Shown: positions 9,467 to 16,670 of the stretch, in pieces
Position numbering within the stretch: the first letter of the stretch is position 1
How the letters are laid out: each line of letters starts with the position of its first letter
NCBI GenBank assembly: GCA_009779495.1
Contig: WRED01000002.1
Coordinates: forward strand, 41,729 to 105,728
Source: Oscillospiraceae bacterium
GTDB taxonomy: Bacteria > Bacillota > Clostridia > Oscillospirales > Acutalibacteraceae
DNA: 64,000 nucleotides
Reading direction: 5' to 3'
The notes under the pieces: model-generated
The model's database searches: none
What the model was told of the DNA's origin: nothing
What the model saw: the letters and a program-made list of their open reading frames with translations, nothing else
Position numbers and translations under genes: made by a program

Positions 9467-9562
9467 GTATAAGCGGTTCCGCCTTTCGTACTTGCGGGGC
9501 AGCAGACGTAAGTCCCGCTGTTGCCGGCCAGACGGCGATTGCGATATTTAACAATGTGCAGC

Positions 9563-9611
9563 CGAAAAAACAAAAAGCCGGTCTCTTTTATCGAGGCCGG
9601 CTTCTCTTTTT
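9563..9611. terminator. Bidirectional terminator between convergent genes
   Basis: An 11-nt inverted pair (AAGCCGG-T-CTC at 9575-9585 with 9593-9603) is flanked by an A-run on the left and a T-run on the right. It can therefore stop both trpB (plus) and the isomerase gene (minus). Confidence 0.8.
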
Positions 9612-9656
9612 TGTATACCCTCATTTACCCTTTTAGGGGTATCGCCAAAGATATTG

Positions 9657-10448
9657 TTACTTTCGCAGAGCGTCCAGTTTTGCCGCGCGTTCAAAGGCCT
9701 CACGCAAAAATTCTTCAGTCGTCAATTCCGGATAAGCGCCGCCGAGCTCAAGCGTCGTCGGCCCTTTGTAGCCGAGCTCTTCAATTTGGCGCATGAGCGA
9801 CGGCCAATCCACGCTGCCGTCAAAGGGGAGGCGGTGCTGGTCTCTCGAACCGTCATTGTCATGCAAATGCAGCGCCATCAGCCTGTGTCCAAAACGCCTT
9901 AGCATTTCCTTGCCGTAGCCGAGGGAATTATCAGTGTTGCCGTGGCCGCTGTCGTAGCACATGCCAAGCCGAGGCGAGTCAAACCTTTCAAGTATTTCCA
10001 TAGCGCGCAATATTTTCTCGGGATCGCATTGGTTTTCAACCGCTATGTTGACGCCGAGCCGCTCCGCCTTATCTATCATCCGCTCCAAACGGGTGATGCT
10101 TACATCACTCACAGGCGGCAGATACCCGGCCCCGCAGCCTGTGTGTATAATCATGGCGGGAATATCAAACTCCGCGCATTCGCCGATTAAATCAAGATAA
10201 TATTCAAACATTTCCGCGCCGGCCGGGGTATCTTCCCAAAAATCACCCGAACCGCCTGTTTCAGCATGAATATTTTCAAGGTACAACCCTGTTCCCCGGA
10301 CAATCGCGGGCTGGGCGCGGTAGTCGTCCATACCCTCCTCGTTCCACCAAGCATACACGCCGTCAAAGCCCGCCTGCTTAATCAGACGGTAACGCTCCTC
10401 AAACGGAACCTTTTCACAGCCGAACCAATCACCTGAATAACAAATCAT
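9657..10448 (-). CDS. Sugar phosphate isomerase/epimerase family TIM-barrel protein
   Basis: 263 residues; GGAGG lies 9 nt before the ATG. It belongs to the AP-endonuclease-2-like TIM-barrel family (xylose isomerase-like). The metal ligands are visible in order: Glu in NIAVENQ, Asp/His in MCYDSGHGN, His in MALHLHDNDG and Glu in TTLELGG. The usual length for the family is 250-290 residues, so it is complete. Such enzymes interconvert ketoses, aldoses or inosose-type substrates in the cytoplasm; the substrate cannot be told from sequence. It is transcribed alone, convergent with trpB. Confidence 0.85.
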   Translation of the reverse strand: MICYSGDWFGCEKVPFEERYRLIKQAGFDGVYAWWNEEGMDDYRAQPAIVRGTGLYLENIHAETGGSGDFWEDTPAGAEMFEYYLDLIGECAEFDIPAMIIHTGCGAGYLPPVSDVSITRLERMIDKAERLGVNIAVENQCDPEKILRAMEILERFDSPRLGMCYDSGHGNTDNSLGYGKEMLRRFGHRLMALHLHDNDGSRDQHRLPFDGSVDWPSLMRQIEELGYKGPTTLELGGAYPELTTEEFLREAFERAAKLDALRK

Positions 10449-10603
10449 AACCGAACATCCTCCACTTCAATTGTTGTTTGCGATGTAATTGTAACACATC
10501 CGGCGCAAAAAAGCCAGAAAATTGTCTGCGAATTTGGAAATACTAATTTTGAAAGAGTGTGAATCTATGGCCATAGCCCACAAATCTGTGATTTCATTCG
10601 GCT

Positions 10604-10785
10604 TAGGGCTTGTTTGAAAAATCCCACGCGCGCGTCTTTTTGGCGCTTTTTCCGTCGCACTGCGTCAAAATTTCTTGAAATACGGGCGTATCAATCCTTG
10701 CGAAGGGGAACCTTCACAATTTTAACTTGTGCGGCGAAAAAATCACTCAAAAATCCGCACACGGGTATTTTTCAAACAAGCCCTA
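10604..10785. repeat. 182-bp MITE-like element, copy 1 of the TAGGGCTTGTTTG family
   Basis: The ends TAGGGCTTGTTTGAAAAAT and ATTTTTCAAACAAGCCCTA are inverted copies bounded by TA, as expected for a TA-targeting (IS630/Tc1-like) element. The interior has no credible gene. A second copy with the same interior is at 63881-64000. Outside it, 10449-10603 and 10786-10909 hold nothing I can identify. Confidence 0.75.
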
Positions 10786-10909
10786 GTGGCGATTCCGATT
10801 GCCATTCACGCGGCAGTCAGCGAAAACGATATCAGCTTCAACCAGCTGTCCCTTTTCTCGAAAAACGAAAGAAAGGGGCACAGAATAAATTTAAACCGAG
10901 CGTTTCCCA

Positions 10910-10938
10910 TTGACATTACAGGCAAGATACAGTATAGT
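10910..10938 (+). promoter_or_regulatory. Promoter of the GH/sulfatase operon
   Basis: TTGACA (10910-10915), 17-nt spacer, TATAGT (10933-10938). It lies 38 nt before the start codon at 10976. Confidence 0.8.
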
Positions 10939-10975
10939 GAATAAGATAAGTGTTTACTATCAGGAGGGGATTCAG

Positions 10976-12670
10976 ATGAAACGTACATATGAAAAATTGC
11001 TGGCTGCAATGCTGGCGGCGGTAATGCTGTTCACAGCAGTTCTGGGCGGGGGAACCCCCGCGATGGCCGAAGGTGACGGGAACGGAGCCGGGCCGGAGGA
11101 GGCGATTACGGCCGCCAGCTCCGAAGCGCTCACGGGTCCCGACAGAACCGGCATTGCGGACCGGGTCATCATCTCGGTTTTCTTCCCGCCCCTTCAGCCG
11201 CCCCACGGCCCCGGTATCAACGATTACCATTACAGGATGATGGCTGAATGCGGAATCAACTTTATTGAGAACGTCGCCTCCGCCGGTATGCAGTCCAGAG
11301 AGGAAAACCTGCGGATAGCCGAGTTGTGCGACAAGTACGGCATGTGGCTGTTCGTCAGCGAGATGAACGAATGGTGGCCTGCTATAAAAGATACCCGGCA
11401 GCCGTGGAACTATCAGTTGGACCTTACCCAAACGCAATTGGAGGACTACGTAAATTACTGGAAGGATATCCCCGGCGTGGGCGGCTTCTTCCTGTACGAC
11501 GAAGCGGACACGAGCGGAGCCTACAGTATAGCGAACTACGGCGCGTTGATCGGGAAAATCAAAAAGCTCGCCCCGGATCTTATCTTGCATACCAGCGACG
11601 CGCCCAACCGGTCCACAGCCGAATTTACCCGCCTTATTACAAGCGCGCTGGACGCCAGCGATAATTTGTATACACCCGATCACATGGGGGACTGCGAGTA
11701 CCCTTTCCAATCCGGCGTGAACGGGGACATCAAATACACCTGGTACAAGTATTTGGATAACTACAGGAAAATAGGCTTGGAATACGGCGTCAAGACCTCC
11801 CGGTATCTCCAATTGGCCGCGGGCTGGGACGGTCCCGTGTCGAACAGCAGATATAAAGTGATGGAGAAGAACCAAATTCGTTACGAGCTGTACTCCGGGC
11901 TGGCATACGGCGTTAAGAAATTCTCCCTCTTTACCTGGAACAGGCCCCAGGGCGGCGACTGGGCGGGCTGCGTGATTGACAGGGACGGGAATTTCACGCC
12001 CATGTATGACCACCTCAAGGATCTTTTCGGGCAAGTGCACGCTTTAAGCGATGTTGTGTTCCCGCTGGAGGCCCACAATGTCTACAGCACCGTCGACAAA
12101 CGCGGAGGCTTCCTTAATCTGGAAAAGTATACGGCAAAACCGCCCGGCAATTTCCCCGCGCAGCCGGGCGACACACGCGATGTGCTGTATTCCGACATGG
12201 TAAACCCGAACGACGGAACAAGATACCTGATGGTCGTCAACAATCAAACGCACTCCAACCATTCCGCCATAACGCATACCGTCAACTTCAAGAATGCCGA
12301 AGGCTTGAAGATCGCGGCTCTCACCGAAGTCTCGCATGAAACCGGCGAGTATCTGGAGCCGATCGACCTGACCGGCGCCCATAGCGCTTCGATAAGCTTG
12401 CTCCCCGGCGAGGGACGCTTATTCCGCCTGGATTACGCGAGCGGCAGTGAACCCGGCGGCGACAATGGCGGCGACGCCCCTGACCTCACCTGGCTGTGGG
12501 GAATTCTCGGCGTCGGCGGCGCTTTGGCGGTTGGCGTGGGCGCCTTGACAGTTGGCTTGAGCTTTCTGGGCTTGCTCGTCGTTTTGGTTATGGCTATTGT
12601 GGGTGCGATCGTGATTCCCCTGACGATACCCGCGTCGCGCAACTGGATTTTTGAGTTGCTCGGGCTTTAA
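10976..12670 (+). CDS. Exported, membrane-anchored glycoside-hydrolase-like protein
   Basis: 564 residues from the ATG at 10976 (AGGAGGGG 6 nt upstream; the longer frame starts inside the promoter). A signal peptide (residues 1-31, PAMAEG) is followed by a predicted (beta/alpha)8-type domain at about 50-330. That domain carries GGFFLYDEADT and FSLFTWNRPQGGDW strands that resemble clan A glycosidases, so the Asp/Glu in YDEAD is a candidate acid. A C-terminal beta domain and two hydrophobic segments (about 505-560) would anchor it to the membrane. I cannot assign a GH family. It is first in an operon with a GH42-like protein and a sulfatase, which points to degradation of a sulfated glycan. Confidence 0.75.
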   Translation: MKRTYEKLLAAMLAAVMLFTAVLGGGTPAMAEGDGNGAGPEEAITAASSEALTGPDRTGIADRVIISVFFPPLQPPHGPGINDYHYRMMAECGINFIENVASAGMQSREENLRIAELCDKYGMWLFVSEMNEWWPAIKDTRQPWNYQLDLTQTQLEDYVNYWKDIPGVGGFFLYDEADTSGAYSIANYGALIGKIKKLAPDLILHTSDAPNRSTAEFTRLITSALDASDNLYTPDHMGDCEYPFQSGVNGDIKYTWYKYLDNYRKIGLEYGVKTSRYLQLAAGWDGPVSNSRYKVMEKNQIRYELYSGLAYGVKKFSLFTWNRPQGGDWAGCVIDRDGNFTPMYDHLKDLFGQVHALSDVVFPLEAHNVYSTVDKRGGFLNLEKYTAKPPGNFPAQPGDTRDVLYSDMVNPNDGTRYLMVVNNQTHSNHSAITHTVNFKNAEGLKIAALTEVSHETGEYLEPIDLTGAHSASISLLPGEGRLFRLDYASGSEPGGDNGGDAPDLTWLWGILGVGGALAVGVGALTVGLSFLGLLVVLVMAIVGAIVIPLTIPASRNWIFELLGL

Positions 12671-12684
12671 TAAGGAGGTTTATC

Positions 12685-15012
12685 ATGAAACGCTTTTTAG
12701 CGCTGGCGCTTTGCGCGCTGTTGGTATTCGGCTGTAGTATCGTCCCTGTAACCGCTGCCGCAACCCAGCTTTCGGATTTCGACCAAACCTACTTTGACGG
12801 TCTGGCCGCGAAAGAACAGGAGCTCAAGGAAAAACTGGACGCGTGCGCCCTGGCGGGCATTCCGACGGACTATGAAACGGTCAATTACACCACATTCCGA
12901 ACGTACCGCGCTTCAATGTGGACATACCTGTATGACTATGCAAGGCATAACCTCCTTCAGTTCACCCTTGAAGAGGCCTTATACTACGACCGCTGCCTGC
13001 GGGATATATACGATGAGGCCGTGTCCTCGCTGGACGCCCTTTTAAGCGGCGAAAAGACCGGCGAGTGGGTCCCGCGCTACGTCACCGGTCCCACCAGGAT
13101 CGACGGGCAGAGCGTGCGCGGAACCGCCCGGGCCGGCGATATCACGGAGGAGGACCGGCCCATTTTCTTCATAGGCTTCGGCGGCTGGAGCGAAGGCTAT
13201 GAAAGCAGCAGGCAAATCCACGGGCTGAACGCGTTCGGCATGGACAGCAGCATGAACTGGGGCTATATCGATCCGCCGCAGGAGGGCGACAGCGCGGACT
13301 ACCGCGTCAACTATAAGACGGAAAGCGATTATTGGGCGAGTAGGGCCGAAGAGGACAATTTCTACTATGCCACCATGGTTTCGCCCCACCATATGCCGCC
13401 TTTCTTGCTGGAAAAATACCCGGAAATCGTGGTGGACAGCGGCCCCCACGCCTTTATCCCCTTCGATATCTCGCACCCCTACCCGCTGAAGGTTCTTACG
13501 GATTTCATGGAGGCCCGGCTGCCCCAGTTCATCGGCTCCCAGTCGCTCAAGAGCATCACACTGACTAACGAGCCCGTGTTCCACAGCTGGAAAAGCGAAA
13601 ACCACCTGGCGCCTTGGCGGGAATTCCTGCGGGAGCGCTACGGGAACGATATCGCCAAACTCAACGGCAATTGCCGCACAAGGTACAAAAGCTTCGGCGA
13701 AGTCCCTTTCCCCGCGATGAAAGCCTCGGCTCTGATGGTCGATTTTATCGACTATAACGACATGGTGATGGACGACTTCAACATGGTGATGGTGGATAAA
13801 ATCCGCGAGGAGCTCGGCGACATCCCTATTGATATCAAGCTGATGGACTACTATTCCACCGGCAAGTGGAAGAGCTCCTACGACGAAAGGGTGTTTTTGC
13901 GCGGTGCCGACCATGAAAAATTGGCCGGGTATACCCAAATCAACGGCTGCGACGCCTGGCGCAACCTCGACCGCGAATTCCAAAACCCCCTGGATCAGGC
14001 TTTCGACCCCGTAAAATACAACTCCAAGAGCATGTGGTACGACCTGCTGCGTTCGGCCAACAACGCGCCGGTGTTCAACTCTGAGGATCATCTGACGATC
14101 GACGACGACGAACGCATGATACCTGAATTCAAGCCTTTCCTCATCTCGGATCTCTGGATGGGCGCCGTGCATGGCCGGACGGTAAGCACGGCATGGATCT
14201 GGCAATCCGGGAATCCCGGCTCCATGTTCTATCACTCTTTGGGCTGGCGGCCCGACCTTGTGACCGCGATGGCGCGCACCTGTCTCGACCTCAACCGTCT
14301 GGCATACGAGGTTACCGCGCTGCAAAACGCCCCGGCGGACGTGGCGGTGCTGTACTCCAAGAGTTCACACATCTTTGATTACAGGAACGTCACCGAAACG
14401 ATGTACGACGCTTACCAGTACGCTACTCTCAGCGGCCAGCGGGTGGATTTCGTCACCGAGCGGGACATCGCCGAAAAGCTGGGCAATTACAAGATGCTGA
14501 TCCTGCCCAAGACCTCGCGGCTGCCCAAAGCGAGCCTGGAAGCCATCATGGCCTTTCAGAAGAACGGCGGTTCTGTCGTTATCATCGGGCTGGATTCCCT
14601 TTTGTTCGACGAGTACGGCCATATGCGAAATCCGCTCGATATACTTTCTATCTATTCCAATGCGTCTAAGATCATGCCGAGCCTGAACATTTTCGGGATC
14701 TCGCTGGCGTTTATCAAGCGCGTCCAGCAGAGGGCTTTCCAGAAAGCGCTGGTTAAGGAGGGGCTATACAACGTCGCGCTGACCGATACTAAAACCGGCA
14801 GGCCGGTGGCGGAGACCGAATGGTTTGAAACGGAATACGACGGCAAAACCATCATCAATATGTGCAGCTTTACGTGGGGGGTTGATCGCACGGTAAATAT
14901 TTCTATCGACGGCAATAAATGTAGCGAGATGATCGACCTGATTACCGGCGAGAGGTTTAACGGCACGGTGACGCTGGAGCCGTTTATGCCGAGGCTGATA
15001 CAGGTGGGGTAA
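12685..15012 (+). CDS. Exported GH42-like beta-galactosidase family protein
   Basis: 775 residues; AAGGAGG lies 7 nt before the ATG, 14 nt after the previous gene. A signal peptide (1-25) includes VFGC, a weak lipobox. Clan A hallmarks of GH42 are visible: the acid/base Glu296 in TLTNEPVFHSW and a probable nucleophile Glu467 in FNSEDHL. A Rossmann-like trimerisation-type domain follows at about 550-660 (ADVAVLYSK, ILPKTSRLP, GGSVVIIG), then a small C-terminal beta domain. Known GH42 enzymes release beta-galactosides; specificity here is inferred only. Export is unusual, since most GH42 enzymes are cytoplasmic, and fits attack on an external polymer together with its neighbours. Confidence 0.8.
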   Translation: MKRFLALALCALLVFGCSIVPVTAAATQLSDFDQTYFDGLAAKEQELKEKLDACALAGIPTDYETVNYTTFRTYRASMWTYLYDYARHNLLQFTLEEALYYDRCLRDIYDEAVSSLDALLSGEKTGEWVPRYVTGPTRIDGQSVRGTARAGDITEEDRPIFFIGFGGWSEGYESSRQIHGLNAFGMDSSMNWGYIDPPQEGDSADYRVNYKTESDYWASRAEEDNFYYATMVSPHHMPPFLLEKYPEIVVDSGPHAFIPFDISHPYPLKVLTDFMEARLPQFIGSQSLKSITLTNEPVFHSWKSENHLAPWREFLRERYGNDIAKLNGNCRTRYKSFGEVPFPAMKASALMVDFIDYNDMVMDDFNMVMVDKIREELGDIPIDIKLMDYYSTGKWKSSYDERVFLRGADHEKLAGYTQINGCDAWRNLDREFQNPLDQAFDPVKYNSKSMWYDLLRSANNAPVFNSEDHLTIDDDERMIPEFKPFLISDLWMGAVHGRTVSTAWIWQSGNPGSMFYHSLGWRPDLVTAMARTCLDLNRLAYEVTALQNAPADVAVLYSKSSHIFDYRNVTETMYDAYQYATLSGQRVDFVTERDIAEKLGNYKMLILPKTSRLPKASLEAIMAFQKNGGSVVIIGLDSLLFDEYGHMRNPLDILSIYSNASKIMPSLNIFGISLAFIKRVQQRAFQKALVKEGLYNVALTDTKTGRPVAETEWFETEYDGKTIINMCSFTWGVDRTVNISIDGNKCSEMIDLITGERFNGTVTLEPFMPRLIQVG

Positions 15013-15016
15013 CGCG

Positions 15017-16507
15017 ATGGACCGCAGGAATGTATTGTTCATCATGGCTGACCAGTTGCGCTATGACTGCCTGGGCTGCAATGGCAACACGGCCGTAAAA
15101 ACACCGAATATAGACCGGCTCGCGGCCCAGAGCGCGAATTTTTCGTCATTTTTTGCGCAGGCGCCGGTGTGCGTGCCCTCAAGACAGACTTTTTTTACAG
15201 GCATGTACCCGAGGAGCCACAAAAACCGGGTCAACTATACCTCCATGGACGGCTCCCTTGACCTGATGCAGCGTTACCTTAAACGCGCGGGATACAACAC
15301 CGCCTTTGCCGGCAAACTGCATTACTTCCCTCCTACAAGAGAATACGCGCTCTCCACCGGCTTTGATTTTGGCCTGGTGCACGACGGCGTACAGGATACA
15401 GACAGATATTCGGACTACGTCGCGTGGCTGGGCGAGCAGGGCAAGCTGCCTCCCGGCGGCGATTACAGGGCCTGCCGGAAAGACCGCCCCAACCCCTACA
15501 CGGCGGCGATTGAGGACAAATATCACGAGACGACCTGGTGCGGCGAGCAAAGCCGCGCGTTGCTCCGGCGGCTCTTTAGCGGGACGCAGCCGTTTTTCCT
15601 GTTCTCCTCCTATTGGAAACCCCATTCGCCCTTCGAGGTTCCGGAGCCATGGGCGCCGATGTACAATGACACCGAAATCGTGCCGCCGCGGAAAGTGCCG
15701 CAGGAATATATCGAATCGCTGCCGCCCGGGCTGAAACTGTTTGCTATGCGCGACGGCGGCCGGGATATATCTGACGAGGCGCTGGCCTGGCAGTACAGGG
15801 CGTACTACGGCGCCATCAGTCAGATCGACAGGGAAGTGGGGCGCACCCTGGATTTGCTGGATGAACTGGGCCTTGCCGACAGCACGATTGTGATCTTTTG
15901 CAGTGATCACGGCGATGTGATGCGCGAGCATGGCATGACAGGTAAAAACACCTTTTTTGACAGCGCCGTGCACGTGCCCTTGATGATACGCTGCCCGCAG
16001 ATCATCAAGGCGGGGCGCTACGACCAGCTGACCGAGTCCACAGACCTGCTCGAATCCCTGTTTTCGCTGTGCGGCCTTGACGCGCCCTATCGCAGCCAGG
16101 GCAGGGACTTCAGCGGTTTGATCGGCGATACGGGCAGGCCCTATGACGAGCGCGAATACGTGTTTGCGGAAAATATCATCCCCGAGGTGATCACGGGAAA
16201 CAAGGATTTTTATTTCGTGAAGAATCAGGGGATCAAAGGCATCCGCCACCCGGACGCGAAGATGATACGCTCCAAAGAGTGGAAATACAACTACTACGCG
16301 GGGGACGAGGAATTATATGATCTCCTGGACGACCCCGAAGAGATGCGCAATCTGGCGGGTGACCCGCGCTTCACGGATGTAAAAAGCAAACTTAAGACTG
16401 AGCTGCTCAACTGGCTCATAACGGCCGACGAGACGGAACAGATAGCCCCGTCCTGGTTTATTGTAAAAGATGAAAATGGAGGCTGGGTTGAATGGATTAC
16501 ATCGTAA
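15017..16507 (+). CDS. Type I sulfatase
   Basis: 496 residues; the ATG is 5 nt after the previous stop, so translation is probably coupled. The N-terminal NVLFIMADQLRYD holds metal-binding Asp. The formylglycine motif is C52-V-P-S-R56 within APVCVPSRQTFFTGMYP. FCSDHGD and EHGMTGKN complete the metal site, and a C-terminal subdomain ends with LYDLLDDPEEMRNLA, typical of the family. It hydrolyses sulfate esters, probably on a glycan, after Cys52 is converted by an anaerobic sulfatase-maturating enzyme that is not in the window. No signal peptide is visible, so it would act in the cytoplasm on imported sulfated sugars although its two operon partners are exported. Confidence 0.93.
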   Translation: MDRRNVLFIMADQLRYDCLGCNGNTAVKTPNIDRLAAQSANFSSFFAQAPVCVPSRQTFFTGMYPRSHKNRVNYTSMDGSLDLMQRYLKRAGYNTAFAGKLHYFPPTREYALSTGFDFGLVHDGVQDTDRYSDYVAWLGEQGKLPPGGDYRACRKDRPNPYTAAIEDKYHETTWCGEQSRALLRRLFSGTQPFFLFSSYWKPHSPFEVPEPWAPMYNDTEIVPPRKVPQEYIESLPPGLKLFAMRDGGRDISDEALAWQYRAYYGAISQIDREVGRTLDLLDELGLADSTIVIFCSDHGDVMREHGMTGKNTFFDSAVHVPLMIRCPQIIKAGRYDQLTESTDLLESLFSLCGLDAPYRSQGRDFSGLIGDTGRPYDEREYVFAENIIPEVITGNKDFYFVKNQGIKGIRHPDAKMIRSKEWKYNYYAGDEELYDLLDDPEEMRNLAGDPRFTDVKSKLKTELLNWLITADETEQIAPSWFIVKDENGGWVEWITS

Positions 16508-16530
16508 AGCCTGCGATGCCCGCGTTTTGT

Positions 16531-16569
16531 GATATAGCCGAACCACTTGAAAAGTGGTTCGGCTATATC
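16531..16569. terminator. Perfect 18-bp hairpin after the sulfatase gene
   Basis: GATATAGCCGAACCACTT (16531-16548) pairs exactly with 16552-16569 over a 3-nt loop, 23 nt after the sulfatase stop. A degenerate relative (GCCGAACCACTTGAAAAG) is at 5786-5803. It lacks a long T-run, so it may be a mobile or mRNA-stabilising hairpin rather than a true terminator. Confidence 0.6.
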
Positions 16570-16588
16570 ATGGTTTTTATACAACGAA

Positions 16589-16615
16589 AGCTCGGAAAAC
16601 CTCCGAGCTCTCTTT
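16589..16615 (+). terminator. Intrinsic terminator of the sulfatase operon
   Basis: AGCTCGG (16589-16595) pairs with CCGAGCT (16603-16609), followed by TCTCTTTGTT. Confidence 0.55.
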
Positions 16616-16637
16616 GTTGTTGTCGCACAGCATCTGT

Positions 16638-16670
16638 CGGTAACCGCGTCTACCGTCTAGAATCTAGCGG
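16638..16670. repeat. TAGA-type short array (family I) at the histidine kinase 3' end
   Basis: On the minus strand it reads CTAGATTCTAGACGGTAGACGCGGTTAC. It supplies the last codons (L-D-S-R-R) and the TAG stop of the kinase gene and ends with the CGCGGTTA terminal motif. Confidence 0.7.

Noticed and set aside
13042..14325. 427-codon minus-strand frame
   Set aside because: Antisense to the GH42-like gene; composition is Val/His/Arg-rich, as expected for the complement of GC-rich coding sequence, and no motif is seen.
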